Shown in pieces: positions 55,444 to 64,000 of a DNA stretch of 64,000 nt (the first letter of the stretch is position 1; each line of letters starts with the position of its first letter). The stretch is taken from the NCBI GenBank assembly GCA_951812895.1, contig OX638333.1, positions 1,664,366-1,728,365 of the forward strand. Direction: 5' to 3'. Origin of the DNA: an uncultured Roseovarius sp. (lineage in GTDB: Bacteria; Pseudomonadota; Alphaproteobacteria; Rhodobacterales; Rhodobacteraceae). Under the pieces are notes generated by a model. That model saw nothing but the letters and a program-made list of their open reading frames with translations. It was not told the origin of the DNA and ran no database searches. The translations under genes were made by a program, and so were the position numbers.

Positions 55444-56519
55444 GCCACATAGTCTCCAAATTTCTGCTGAAATTCCCGAATTCCAAAATCCTCGAGCTTT
55501 GCGCCAGAAGCCTTGAGTTCCAATCCGGTAAGATGGTTTGCTTTTTGCAGAAAAGGGGCGCTCAGAATTCGGGCCTCCGCCGGCATATAATCGTTCCCGT
55601 CCAACGTTTGCATCGCATTGACTAGCTTTCGCGCAATTTCTGTGATCGGGCGCTCTGGCGACCAGCTAAAGACGTTGGCGGCCCGTTTGTTGCAAAGAAC
55701 GTTGTAGTCAATTGCCGGCTGTTTGTCGTGATGATAGATGATCTGAGGTATTTTCGAGGTTGCGGCGCTGCACAGGTCGACCACATGTTTGATGCTTAGT
55801 CCCTTGCCCGAGGATGCATTTACAATCTGATTTCCTATATCTTGCTCGTTTGCCGCCCAGATCAAAGAGATCAGGTCTTCTACGGCAAAGTAATCACGAA
55901 CTGTGTGGCCATCCCCAAATATGTGAACCGGAAGCCCGCGGATCATCGCGTGAATAACAGATGGGAACAAACCATGTTGCCCAACAGACCGCATTTGGTG
56001 CCGACCAACGGGATTGGACGGGCGTATGATCGTAAATCGTCGCCCCTTCGCGGCCCAGATCCTTTGAATCGCCTTTTCAATCTGAAGTTTGCCAATCCCA
56101 TAAGGAGTGCACGGCCGACACTGTGTATGTTCGGATACATTTTTCGGCTGACTTGCCTGCCCATATACTGCACCGCCCGAACTTAGAAAAATAAGATGCT
56201 TTACGCGGGTTTTCAGAAGCGATTTTAAAAATTGAATATGCGGCTGTATATTCAGCTGCCACTCATGTTCGATCGAATTGCCGGATGTATTTGGTTTAGT
56301 CGCCCAAGCCGTGATCAATAGCGTGTCGATCCCCAGAAAATGCTCCGGGTTGAGGTCGCGACCAATTTCAAAGCACTGCACAGATTTGGCGCCATTGAAA
56401 TGAACACGTGCAGCCGGATCATACTTGCGCAAAAACGCACAGTAAGGAATCCGGCCAGCGTTCAGAAAATCCGCCATGCTGCGGCCTATGAACCCAGAAG
56501 CACCTATAATTCCGAACAT
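55440..56519 (-). CDS. extended SDR sugar-nucleotide epimerase/dehydratase family protein
   Basis: A 359-residue Rossmann protein. The dinucleotide motif is GIIGASGFIG at residues 3-12. SSGGAVYGQ and the active-site YxxxK (PYGIGK) mark it as an extended short-chain dehydrogenase of the NDP-sugar class. The substrate is not clear; it does not look like RmlD, which is otherwise missing. The C-terminal 60 residues are not part of the usual fold. Its start is one base after the glycosyltransferase gene at 56521, making it the last gene of the minus-strand sugar block. Confidence 0.87.
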   Translation of the reverse strand: MFGIIGASGFIGRSMADFLNAGRIPYCAFLRKYDPAARVHFNGAKSVQCFEIGRDLNPEHFLGIDTLLITAWATKPNTSGNSIEHEWQLNIQPHIQFLKSLLKTRVKHLIFLSSGGAVYGQASQPKNVSEHTQCRPCTPYGIGKLQIEKAIQRIWAAKGRRFTIIRPSNPVGRHQMRSVGQHGLFPSVIHAMIRGLPVHIFGDGHTVRDYFAVEDLISLIWAANEQDIGNQIVNASSGKGLSIKHVVDLCSAATSKIPQIIYHHDKQPAIDYNVLCNKRAANVFSWSPERPITEIARKLVNAMQTLDGNDYMPAEARILSAPFLQKANHLTGLELKASGAKLEDFGIREFQQKFGDYVA

Positions 56520-56520
56520 T

Positions 56521-58740
56521 TCAAAGCGCCCTGAGGTAATCGGACATCTTTTTAGCCTGTTCTTTCCAGGAACTTCTCTGAGACAAAGCAAAGGCCTTTT
56601 CCGCACGCGACCTGCGACCTTTGGTGTCTTTTACGGCATTGATCAGAACCTTTGCCATCATCTCCGGGCAAGGAGGTGCATAATAAGCCTCTTCATCTGA
56701 CAGCAGCCAGCGGGAGGACGGGGCATCATTCATGACGACCGGGCATTTACAGGCGGCCAGTTCAAGTGGAAGAAGCGAAAGATTGGTGCCGCTTAATACC
56801 AGCGACAGATCGCACTGGCTGTAGAGGTCGGGCAATTCGCCCAAAGACAGCTGGCCCGCGTTGAGGTGATGAAACGGAATTTTGAACCCGCTCACATCCC
56901 CGCCTGCGAAAATGACGGCGACCTCCGGACATTCCTTACACGCTCCGTCCAGCGCACAAACTCCCAGCTCAAATAGCCTGCGTTTGGTCACATGTCTCGA
57001 GTAGAACAAGATGTTGAAATTGCGGCTCTTGCGCCGTGGTTTCGGTCGATAGAAATCGGTGTCACAGCCGAAAGATACCGCACCTGTTTTCATACCATAA
57101 TCTTCATGCAGCTTCTTAGATAGCCAGGGGCCTGCTGTGATTCCTTTCAGGCCAAGGCGATAAGTATTTTCCGCCAAATGATAATCAGAAGAATTGGCAT
57201 AAAATGCCGGTTCAAAATCCTGAACAAAGTAGAATTTTTCCCGCGTGCTTTGGAACTTTTCCACCCAATATGCCGTTTGCCAGCCTGTGGCGATGGTCGC
57301 GTGCGATGGCTCAAATGCATTAATGCCAAGCGCAACTTCGGCCTTCAGTGGATGATACCATTTTTCAATTAACTCTGTAGCCTGTACGGGGGATTTCCAG
57401 TCATGAGGTGGCAAGATGACCATTCGTTGTTGATACCCCATGTCCGCCAGATGATTAATGAACCGGAAAATATTCAGATGCCCGCCTGAGCCATAACCGA
57501 AATTCGGTACCACCCACTGTAACGTCCTGACATCAGGGTTCGCGCGTTCTAGCTGTTCCAAACTGCCATGCTCTGCCGCCAGAATTTTGCGACAAGGCCC
57601 GATTATATCAATCTTTTGGGATACCTTGCCTTGTGTGTGCACAGGCCCGGTGCTCACCTGACCGCCAAGAGATATCTTTCGTTTGATGGCCCGCAATGTG
57701 GCCCGCGTGCCGTTGGCGCTATGATATCTTTTGGCCGATTTCAGAAGTAATGTGTTCATGTTTTGTTCATACTCTTTAGCGCCAAGCGTTCTGATCCAGG
57801 CATCGCGCGACAACTTGCGTTCAAGCCACGCGGGCAACGCATTTCGGCCTGCAAAATAATGCCCCAATGGCCGCGCAACTGCTTCGCCCAAACGCGACAC
57901 TGTCTTTGCCGGATGGCTGCGCCACCAGCCCCTTTCAACCGCCAGCCGCAGATCGCGTTTAGCCAAATAAATGGCAGACCCAACAGCAGACTTCAGTGAT
58001 GGTGAGAGCCTATAGCCAAATAGTTTCTGAAATGCTCTCGCCTCGTCGAAATTGCGTTGAAGCGTCTCTATGGCTCCAAAACTATGCGAGTGCTGTACAA
58101 TTGAATCAGCGGCATATGCCTTTCGGTATCCGGCTTCGATTATGGTTTTTGCCCAAATCTGATCTTCAGCAAACTGAACGTCAGGATAGGGGTATCTGTC
58201 CCATACTGAACGTCGCATCGCAGAGGCATTGTCAGAATAGAAATGAAACACCTGTCTTAAAGCTTCATTGCTTTCATAGGCAGACCAATCATTTATTTCG
58301 ACAATGGGAAACTGCGCTTGTCGGTCAAAATGTTGTGCAAGCTCCCAGGCCACAAATGGATCAGCATCCCGATGCGCGATATGGCGCGAAAAAACACCTG
58401 CAACCTTGGGGTCTCTTCGCAGTGGCGCAATCAGATTGGAGAGCCAATGACGATTCACCGGCACTGCATCATGTGTCAGAAAGGCTATGAACTCAGAGTC
58501 AGAGAGCTCTACACCAAGATTTCGTGTACGTCCGTGTCCAAATGTTTCGGGCTTGATTTCATGCACACGAAACCCTTTGGAATTCGCAATCTCCTGTGAC
58601 CCATCTGTCGACCCGGAATCAATGCACAATACATCCCAATCTGCATCAAATTCTTGCATCGCAAGCGCGTCACACACTTCACGGAAACGGGGCAATCCAT
58701 TTTTGACCGGGATGACAATTGTCACACTGCCATCAGGCAT
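56521..58740 (-). CDS. two-module glycosyltransferase: GT2 plus WsaF-like rhamnosyltransferase
   Basis: A 739-residue protein with two glycosyltransferase modules. Residues 1-290 are a GT2 domain (VTIVIPVKNGLPRF, CIDSGSTDGS, LTHDAVPV). Residues 400-739 resemble WsaF, a rhamnosyltransferase of the GT-B fold (VVPNFGYGSGGHLNIFRFI, FYFVQDFEPAFY, GVSFGCDTDFYRP-like, PLELAACKCPVV). Such fusions polymerise or link different sugars alternately. The WsaF resemblance and the adjacent rfb genes point to rhamnose or another dTDP-deoxysugar. It starts 62 bp after rfbA. Confidence 0.9.
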   Translation of the reverse strand: MPDGSVTIVIPVKNGLPRFREVCDALAMQEFDADWDVLCIDSGSTDGSQEIANSKGFRVHEIKPETFGHGRTRNLGVELSDSEFIAFLTHDAVPVNRHWLSNLIAPLRRDPKVAGVFSRHIAHRDADPFVAWELAQHFDRQAQFPIVEINDWSAYESNEALRQVFHFYSDNASAMRRSVWDRYPYPDVQFAEDQIWAKTIIEAGYRKAYAADSIVQHSHSFGAIETLQRNFDEARAFQKLFGYRLSPSLKSAVGSAIYLAKRDLRLAVERGWWRSHPAKTVSRLGEAVARPLGHYFAGRNALPAWLERKLSRDAWIRTLGAKEYEQNMNTLLLKSAKRYHSANGTRATLRAIKRKISLGGQVSTGPVHTQGKVSQKIDIIGPCRKILAAEHGSLEQLERANPDVRTLQWVVPNFGYGSGGHLNIFRFINHLADMGYQQRMVILPPHDWKSPVQATELIEKWYHPLKAEVALGINAFEPSHATIATGWQTAYWVEKFQSTREKFYFVQDFEPAFYANSSDYHLAENTYRLGLKGITAGPWLSKKLHEDYGMKTGAVSFGCDTDFYRPKPRRKSRNFNILFYSRHVTKRRLFELGVCALDGACKECPEVAVIFAGGDVSGFKIPFHHLNAGQLSLGELPDLYSQCDLSLVLSGTNLSLLPLELAACKCPVVMNDAPSSRWLLSDEEAYYAPPCPEMMAKVLINAVKDTKGRRSRAEKAFALSQRSSWKEQAKKMSDYLRAL

Positions 58741-58802
58741 ATCCAGTTGCCTTCCTGGTCACCAAAGGAATTGTGGAACTGTAGCGTTCATAGATGCAGC
58801 CA

Positions 58803-59678
58803 TCAAAGACGGCTGAGATAGCTTCCGTATTCGTTCTTCTTGTAAATCTCGATAAGCGCCGAAAGTTCCGCAGCAGAAATAAAGCCCATTTCGTAGGCAA
58901 TTTCTTCAGGACAACCGATTTGCTGACCCTGCCGCAATTGAATGGTCCGTACAAAATTTCCAGCATCTAACAGGCTCCCGTGTGTTCCGGTATCCAGCCA
59001 AGCATAACCACGCCCCATGCGTTGAACGTCCAGCGTGCCTTCCTCCAGATACATTTCAAGCAATGCGGTGATTTCCAGTTCGCCACGCCCGGATGGGGTT
59101 ACTCGTCGTGCTTTTTCCGGTGCTGAACCATCTACATAATAAAGGCCCGTCACCGCGTAATTCGATGGCGCAATTTCAGGTTTTTCAACAATTCCGACGG
59201 CATTACCGTCTTGGTCAAAATCAACGACGCCATAGCGATTGGGATCAGCCACCTGATACCCGAACACTGTGCTGCCAACGGTTTTGTCGTCCGCCCGATG
59301 CAGAATTTCGGGAAGGCCGTGACCAAAAAAGATATTGTCACCCAGGACAAGCGTCGACGGCGCCCCTGACAAAAATTCTTCCGCTAGGATAAAGGCCTGG
59401 GCGAGCCCCTCTGGTTCTGGCTGCAGAATAAATGTAAAGCGCAGACCCCACTGACCTCCATCGCCCAGCAAACGCTGAAACTGATCCTGATCCTGTGGGG
59501 TTGTGATGATCGCAATATCCCGAATTCCGGCAAGCATCAGCACGCTCAGCGGATAATAGATCATCGGCTTGTCGTAGATCGGCAGCAACTGTTTCGACAG
59601 ACCCATCGTAATGGGATAAAGCCGCGAGCCGGATCCGCCAGCCAGAATAATACCTTTTCTTTGGGTCATGCGTGTCAT
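58803..59678 (-). CDS. rfbA: glucose-1-phosphate thymidylyltransferase
   Basis: A 291-residue nucleotidyltransferase that makes dTDP-glucose, the first step towards dTDP-deoxysugars. The activated-nucleotide motif [19 protein letters not shown] is at residues 12-30, followed by [29 protein letters not shown] contains the metal-binding Asp. An alternative ATG is at 59669. It lies 91 bp after rfbB on the same strand; the gap is too short for rfbD. Confidence 0.96.
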   Translation of the reverse strand: MTRMTQRKGIILAGGSGSRLYPITMGLSKQLLPIYDKPMIYYPLSVLMLAGIRDIAIITTPQDQDQFQRLLGDGGQWGLRFTFILQPEPEGLAQAFILAEEFLSGAPSTLVLGDNIFFGHGLPEILHRADDKTVGSTVFGYQVADPNRYGVVDFDQDGNAVGIVEKPEIAPSNYAVTGLYYVDGSAPEKARRVTPSGRGELEITALLEMYLEEGTLDVQRMGRGYAWLDTGTHGSLLDAGNFVRTIQLRQGQQIGCPEEIAYEMGFISAAELSALIEIYKKNEYGSYLSRL

Positions 59679-59769
59679 CCAGTATCGAGGTTTTCAATTT
59701 TTCCTAAATTCGTGAATTATCGGTGAAGAGCAGCCGGCCGTTTGTAAGTTTGTTTGGAATGTTGACGGC

Positions 59770-60810
59770 TCACCGCGCTTCTCCCAGACGTTCACCTACT
59801 CCTTGACGCGTTTGTAGTGGTTTCCACCAGCTTTCATTGTCCAGGTACCATTGTACCGTCTTTTCCAGACCCTGTTGCAGTGTAACAGACGGCCTCCAGC
59901 CAAGCTCACTCGCAATCCGAGTTGGGTCAATCGCATAGCGCAGATCATGGCCCGGTCTGTCGGTGACATAGTTAATCAGGCTGGAATAGGATCTGTTTGC
60001 AGGTGCTTTGTCATCAAGTATCCCACAAATCATTCTCACCAGATCAATGTTCCGCGCTTCATTCTCACCGCCAATATTATAGCTCCGCCCTATCACACCT
60101 TTTTGCACCACAGTAAGCAATGCATCGGTGTGATCTTCGACAAACAACCAGTCACGAATATTCTCGCCCTTGCCATAAATCGGGATAGGTTTGCCCGCTA
60201 ATGCATTCAAAATGACAACCGGGATCAGTTTTTCAGGAAAGTGATAGGGGCCGTAATTGTTTGAACAATTCGTTATGACGACCGGCAGGCCATAGGTTTC
60301 ATACCAGGCGCGAACCAAATGATCACTAGCTGCTTTTGAGGCGGAATAGGGACTGTTTGGCGCATAAGCTGTGTCTTCGGTGAACTTTCCTTCGGCTCCT
60401 AAAGAACCATAAACCTCATCAGTCGATACATGGTGAAACCGGAAACTTTCCGGCTTTCCCGCATCAAACCAATAAGATCGTGATGCTTCCAACAGGTTAA
60501 ATGTACCGTTGACGTTGGTTTCGACAAAAGCCCCTGGCCCATCTATCGACCGGTCAACATGGCTTTCCGCGGCCAGATGCATCACCGCATTAGGTTGATG
60601 ATCCCGAAACACCCGGTCAACATCCGCACGGTTGCGGATGTCGACATGCTCAAACACATAGTTGGGGCTACCCGCAACAGATGCCACGTTATCCAGACAG
60701 GCGGCATAGGTCAGAGCATCCAGGTTGACCACCTGATGCCCGCTGGAAATCGCCTGTCGAACTACGGCCGATCCGATAAATCCCGCACCCCCTGTGACAA
60801 TCAATTTCAT
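59770..60810 (-). CDS. rfbB: dTDP-glucose 4,6-dehydratase
   Basis: A 346-residue extended SDR converting dTDP-glucose to dTDP-4-keto-6-deoxyglucose. The NAD motif is [11 protein letters not shown] at residues 7-17, the catalytic region is STDEVYGSL near residue 128 and YSASKAASD contains the YxxxK pair. [14 protein letters not shown] is a family hallmark. It overlaps rfbC by four bases. Confidence 0.97.
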   Translation of the reverse strand: MKLIVTGGAGFIGSAVVRQAISSGHQVVNLDALTYAACLDNVASVAGSPNYVFEHVDIRNRADVDRVFRDHQPNAVMHLAAESHVDRSIDGPGAFVETNVNGTFNLLEASRSYWFDAGKPESFRFHHVSTDEVYGSLGAEGKFTEDTAYAPNSPYSASKAASDHLVRAWYETYGLPVVITNCSNNYGPYHFPEKLIPVVILNALAGKPIPIYGKGENIRDWLFVEDHTDALLTVVQKGVIGRSYNIGGENEARNIDLVRMICGILDDKAPANRSYSSLINYVTDRPGHDLRYAIDPTRIASELGWRPSVTLQQGLEKTVQWYLDNESWWKPLQTRQGVGERLGEAR

Positions 60811-61400
60811 GCGATGGCGCCCTTGTATTCAAAGGGGCTGTCGAAATCGGCAAACGGCTGTGCCTCGCGGTCTTTCCTGCTCAAAACAGGCTCTATTCCA
60901 CCAAGTTCCCAATCAACCCCTAAATCGGCACTGTCAAATTTGACCGCGCCATCACATTCCGGCGCATAGTAATCGGAACATTTGTAAATGATTTCCGTAT
61001 CCGGTTCTCGCGTCACAAACCCATGCAAAAACCCGGCAGGGACAAGCATCTGCTTGCCATTGTCGAAACTCAACTCTTCCCCAACCCATTGCCCATAGGT
61101 TGGAGAGCCTTTGCGAATGTCCACCGCGACATCGAAAAACGCGCCTCGACCACACCGGATCAGCTTGTCCTGCGCGTGTGGGGGCGCTTGAAAATGCAGA
61201 CCACGAACAGTGCCAACCTGCGCGGAAACAGAATGATTGTCCTGCACCCAGTCATAGTAAAGCCCTGCGCTTTCCATGGCGCGCTGGTTCCAGCTTTCAG
61301 AAAAGAACCCTCGATGATCGCCAAAACGCCGGGGAACCAGAATTTTGACCCCGTTGAGAATTGTCGATTCAACCTGCACTGCGTTTCCCCGCAATTTCAT
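60807..61400 (-). CDS. rfbC: dTDP-4-dehydrorhamnose 3,5-epimerase
   Basis: A 197-residue cupin-fold epimerase acting on dTDP-4-keto-6-deoxyglucose. [21 protein letters not shown] near residue 57 includes the catalytic His; the [17 protein letters not shown] and GFLHGFVT segments follow. It is the first gene of the minus-strand set rfbC-rfbB-rfbA-GT-SDR. The next step, reduction by RfbD, has no gene here. Confidence 0.96.
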   Translation of the reverse strand: MKLRGNAVQVESTILNGVKILVPRRFGDHRGFFSESWNQRAMESAGLYYDWVQDNHSVSAQVGTVRGLHFQAPPHAQDKLIRCGRGAFFDVAVDIRKGSPTYGQWVGEELSFDNGKQMLVPAGFLHGFVTREPDTEIIYKCSDYYAPECDGAVKFDSADLGVDWELGGIEPVLSRKDREAQPFADFDSPFEYKGAIA

Positions 61401-61586
61401 CTGCCCATTTTTGGTTTACCAAGGAGAAGTGTCCAAGTCACTGACAAAGCCTTTGGCCCAGTGATTCGCTTTATGCGGCCCAAGACGAAACTTCCTAATA
61501 TTTCGTTAAGAATGCGCTGGGTCTCGAAATAATCGGGAAAGGGATTGGAAAGACGGTGAGTGGGATTTCGACGTAAGGATTCCAAG

Positions 61587-62660
61587 ATGTCTGACACTCT
61601 GCCAAACCTGAACTTACCCGTGATGCTGCCATCACAGGCGCAAAAACATGTCACCCATAACGAAGCACTCAGCATCCTTGATGCTTTGGTCCAGCTCAGC
61701 GTTCTGTCTGATACAACTGACACGCCCCCCGCTTCGCCGGATGAAGGCGCGCGCTATCTTGTTCCAATTGGCGGACAATCTGCTTGGGCCGGACAGGATG
61801 GGCGGATAGCCGTCTTTCAGCAAAACGCATGGGTCTTTCACACGCCTCAAACCGGATGGCGTTGCTATGTCGCTGACAAAAATGCGCTGATCCTGTTCGA
61901 CGGCTCCGATTGGCGTGAGATCGGCGGCAGCCAGCTGGAAAACCTCACCGCTTTGGGAATTGGGATGGATACGTCATCTGCCCCCTTCTCTGCTACCCTG
62001 AACTCCGCGCTTTGGACCGCGCTCTATGCGGCCGATGGCGGCACCGGCAGTATGAGTCAGACAATCAACCGCGAAACGACGGCGGATGACACGGGGCTTA
62101 TCTTTCAAACTGGTTTTATGACTCGCGCTCTGGCTGGTCTCTTTGGATCTGACGACCTGCGTTTTGCAGTTTCACAGGATGGCACAAGCTTTTTTGATGG
62201 CTTGGTGATCGACGGTGCCACCGGCATTGTGAGTCAGCCAAACCTGCCCCGCTTCTCGGGTGCTACGAATTACGACAACTACGGCGCCGCAGACAGCTGG
62301 ACCAAGATCGCGATCAACGATCTGGCTTACAATGATCAGGGTACATTTAATGCCTCAAGCAATGTGTTCACCGCCCCAACAGATGGGCTGTATCACTTTG
62401 GTGGTCATCTGCTCTTCAAAATCGATTCAAGCGCACTGGCGCGAATGACAATTCGAATGGTCAAAAACGGCACAGATCAGGTTCCGGGCTCATTTGGTCG
62501 CATCACCGGTGATCATCAGGATGGATATACATTTGTGAAATCCCAGGCCGTCACTCCCTTGCTTTCAGGAGACACGATCGAGCTGCAGGGAATGTTCGCA
62601 GACCATTCGGCCTTTTTTCAGGCGGATGAGACAACGTTCTGGGGCTACAAAGTCGGCTAG
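61587..62660 (+). CDS. DUF2793 protein with C1q-like C-terminal domain
   Basis: A 357-residue protein. The N-terminal half carries DUF2793 (NLNLPVMLPSQAQKHVTHNEAL, then GARYLVPIGGQSAWAGQDGRIA, GWRCYVADKNALILFDG), a domain common in alphaproteobacterial prophage and surface-associated proteins. The C-terminal 130 residues look like a C1q/TNF-type jelly roll (FNASSNVFTAPTDGLYHFGG, VTPLLSGDTIELQG, ending FWGYKVG), typical of trimeric binding modules. No signal peptide is visible. ATG at 61587 follows AAGGA. It lies between the polysaccharide genes and a converging RTX gene and ends at a strong terminator. Confidence 0.85.
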   Translation: MSDTLPNLNLPVMLPSQAQKHVTHNEALSILDALVQLSVLSDTTDTPPASPDEGARYLVPIGGQSAWAGQDGRIAVFQQNAWVFHTPQTGWRCYVADKNALILFDGSDWREIGGSQLENLTALGIGMDTSSAPFSATLNSALWTALYAADGGTGSMSQTINRETTADDTGLIFQTGFMTRALAGLFGSDDLRFAVSQDGTSFFDGLVIDGATGIVSQPNLPRFSGATNYDNYGAADSWTKIAINDLAYNDQGTFNASSNVFTAPTDGLYHFGGHLLFKIDSSALARMTIRMVKNGTDQVPGSFGRITGDHQDGYTFVKSQAVTPLLSGDTIELQGMFADHSAFFQADETTFWGYKVG

Positions 62661-62687
62661 ACCCGACCAAATTTTTAAATCACCAGA

Positions 62688-62720
62688 CCGCCTCGGAGTT
62701 TTCCGGGGCGGTTTTGTTTT
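62688..62720 (+). terminator. rho-independent terminator after the DUF2793/C1q gene
   Basis: CCGCCTCGGA (62688-62697) pairs with TCCGGGGCGG (62702-62711), nine Watson-Crick pairs and one G-T, around a four-base loop. TTTTGTTTT follows. It is 27 bp after the stop of the gene. Confidence 0.88.
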
Positions 62721-62755
62721 GGGCGATTGCAACGCTGTTCCACCGACGCAACGAG

Positions 62756-62869
62756 CGGCCTGTTAACTTCCACGCACCAAGCAATGTGTATGCCACCCGG
62801 TGTACGGGGGGTGTACAGGGGGTGCACACATATCACCCCCCTAATACGGCAAATCAGAGATGGTTAACG
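62756..62869. repeat. dispersed intergenic hairpin element, copy 2
   Basis: Matches 5240-5343. CGGCCTGTTAAC marks the left edge. CGGTGTACGGGGGGTGTAC is at 62798-62816. The hairpin has stem GGGGGTG (62818-62824) and CACCCCC (62834-62840) with a nine-base loop, the same geometry as copy 1. GCAAAT and GTTAACG follow. This copy has an extra AGGGGGTGCAC-like unit and carries GTTAAC at both ends. It lies between the converging DUF2793 and RTX genes. Confidence 0.7.
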
Positions 62870-63102
62870 GGTCAGAAGATAAAATCGTCTGCTCCCAGAT
62901 CACTGATCTGAATGCCGCTCAACAGAAACGAACTCTCGTCACTTGTGACAATCCTCACCCCGGCCCCAACTTGTGTTGCGGCCCCCTCAGACCCGAACAC
63001 ATCATTGATATCGTTCAACGCACTGACCGCACTCAGATCAATCAAATCGCCCCCGGGTCCCACATCAAAATCTTCAACCCGGTCATAGCTGTGACCATCG
63101 GA

Positions 63103-63430
63103 AAATACGAAAGTATCTGCCCCCAGCCCGCCGGTGACCGTATCCTTGCCGCGGCCACCATCCAGGCTGTCCTGACCATCCCCACCATCCAGAACATCCC
63201 TGCCTTTGCCGCCCAGCAACCTGTCATCGTGCTCCCCCCCCCAACAGGGTATCGTCCCCACGGCCCCCTTTCAGGAAATCCCGGTCAAACGTCCCATCCA
63301 ACAGATCATTGCCGTCACCGCCTTCCAGCCTGTCCTTGCCCTTTCCGCCATTAAGCTTGTCATCCCCCTCCCCGCCATACAGCCGATCCCTTGCTGAACG
63401 ACCCCGCAGATCATCGTCCCCCGAACCGCC
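63103..63430 (-). repeat. RTX nonapeptide repeats
   Basis: About twelve consecutive nine-residue units of the form GGxGxDxLx, such as GGEGDDKLN, GGKGKDRLE, GGDGNDLLD, GGRGDDTLL, GGKGRDVLD, GGDGQDSLD. They fold as a parallel beta-roll that binds calcium outside the cell. GRSARDRLY and GTFDRDFLK are degenerate units. Confidence 0.92.
63234..63242 (-). repeat. homopolymeric G9 tract at the RTX frameshift
   Basis: Nine C on the plus strand, nine G on the coding strand, between the Leu-Leu codons of one RTX unit and the next unit. Eight G keep the frame and the nine-residue period; nine G lead to a stop three codons later. Confidence 0.9.
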
Positions 63431-64000
63431 GTAAAACCAGTTCTGATCATGATCGCCTAACAGCAGATCGTTATAGGGCGTCGCGATCAGTTCCTCGATA
63501 GAGTCCAGAGTATCGTCGCCTGTCTCTGCGTCGCTCTTGTCGGGAAACAAAAGATCGGTTTTGATCTTCTGGCTAAACTCTTGGTAGGAAACAGTGTCCT
63601 GGTTCTGCCCCCCTGAATACCGGTCAGAGCCCGCACTTGCGACAAAGACATCCAACCCGACATCACCAACCAGATCATCATCACCTGATGTGCCGTAATG
63701 CATGTAGGTCTGGTTCGGATCGACAGGTTCCGAAAGGATAAGCGTGTGACTAAGATCAATCTTGATATGCGCTGTGACATCTGCAGCATCAAGATTGCTG
63801 CCATCAACTGAATTGACCTTGATTTTTCGTGTGCCAAGGGAAATGTCCAGCCGACTGCCCTTTTCCGAAAAAGTGAGCTGGCTAACATCATACAGCATGG
63901 GCCAACCCGACAGATCGATCCAGTCTTCCGCCGGATCGAAATCCAAAATGCTTCCATCCTCGCTGTTTCCAAAAACGAACAGATCAGCACCTGCGCCACC

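Larger units (their letters stand above)
62872..64000 (-). pseudogene. RTX calcium-binding protein, frameshifted, 5' end outside window
   Basis: The C-terminal part of a large secreted RTX protein. The frame enters from beyond 64000 (first visible residues GGAGADLFVFGNSEDG) and stops at 63224. A second frame carries on to the stop at 62872. The switch is at a run of nine G on the coding strand (63234-63242). With eight G the two frames join into one product with unbroken nonapeptides, including GGEHDDRLL. Calcium-binding units of the GGxGxDxLx type fill 63103-63430. The extreme C-terminus (GADDFIF) resembles a type I secretion signal. It is either a phase-variable gene, a true pseudogene or a sequencing error. 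Confidence 0.8.

Noticed and set aside
55440-56519. SDR gene as the missing rfbD
   Set aside because: It has the motif pattern of an NDP-sugar epimerase/dehydratase and a C-terminal extension; RmlD-specific sequence was not seen. Kept only as a possibility in the findings.
62872-63261. Separate 129-residue RTX gene
   Set aside because: Its first residues come from the region after the G tract and have no start signal; it is the continuation of the RTX gene in another frame.
1-64000. tRNA, rRNA, CRISPR arrays, transposases and integrases
   Set aside because: None was recognised. Gaps are mostly under 250 bp and lack cloverleaf or regular-repeat patterns; a covariance-model scan would be needed to exclude small RNAs.

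Overview
The window looks like the chromosome of a marine alphaproteobacterium of the order Rhodobacterales (Roseobacter group). The support is gene content and order: comF-grxC-nitrilase, HemJ in place of HemY/HemG, the block rho-mnmE-mnmG-rsmG-parA-parB facing maf-aroE-coaE-dnaQ across an AT-rich gap, a TimA (Tim44-like) gene next to mltA and smr, FxsA, and hrcA-grpE opposite rph-rdgB-hemW. No rRNA, tRNA, CRISPR array, integrase or insertion sequence was found by reading, so most of the window is core chromosome. The accessory parts are the two ends and the polysaccharide block.

Layout. 1-0.95 kb: 3' part of a protein with two LCCL domains. 1-5.2 kb: redox and housekeeping genes (marR, nitrilase-fold amidase, grxC, comF, a methyltransferase, hemH). 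5.2-7.5 kb: a repeated intergenic element, a small membrane protein, and two L,D-transpeptidases flanking a CAP lipoprotein. 7.6-24 kb: RNA and protein maintenance (RlmD-type methyltransferase, cca, hslO, two Nudix enzymes), an ABC exporter, a response-regulator phosphatase facing an HPt protein, ilvA, argG, a periplasmic msrA, a ribokinase and a malic enzyme with a phosphotransacetylase-like tail. 24-34 kb: mutS, a CocE-type hydrolase, a TPM-domain protein, grpE-hrcA, and the overlapping set rph-rdgB-hemW-DUF454. 34-45 kb: the probable replication-origin region. Two perfect parS sites lie at the 5' ends of rsmG and mnmG, and a 404-bp AT-rich gap with DnaA-box-like sequences separates diverging genes. 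45-49 kb: secB, fxsA, timA, mltA, smr and an MFS transporter.

49.5-61.4 kb is a surface-polysaccharide locus. It holds a KpsM/KpsT/KpsE-type capsule exporter split over both strands, two sulfotransferases, two glycosyltransferases (one a GT2 fused to a WsaF-like module), a sugar-nucleotide SDR, and rfbA, rfbB and rfbC. There is no recognisable rfbD. The likely product is an exported, sulfated, deoxyhexose-containing polysaccharide. The right end carries a DUF2793 protein with a C1q-like tail, a second copy of the 5.2-kb intergenic element, and the 3' part of an RTX calcium-binding protein. That gene is split by a run of nine G residues on its coding strand; one G fewer would restore an unbroken series of nonapeptide repeats.

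The observations I rate highest are the two-copy hairpin element, the G-tract in the RTX gene, the sulfated-polysaccharide locus without rfbD, and the origin region with parS inside coding sequence.
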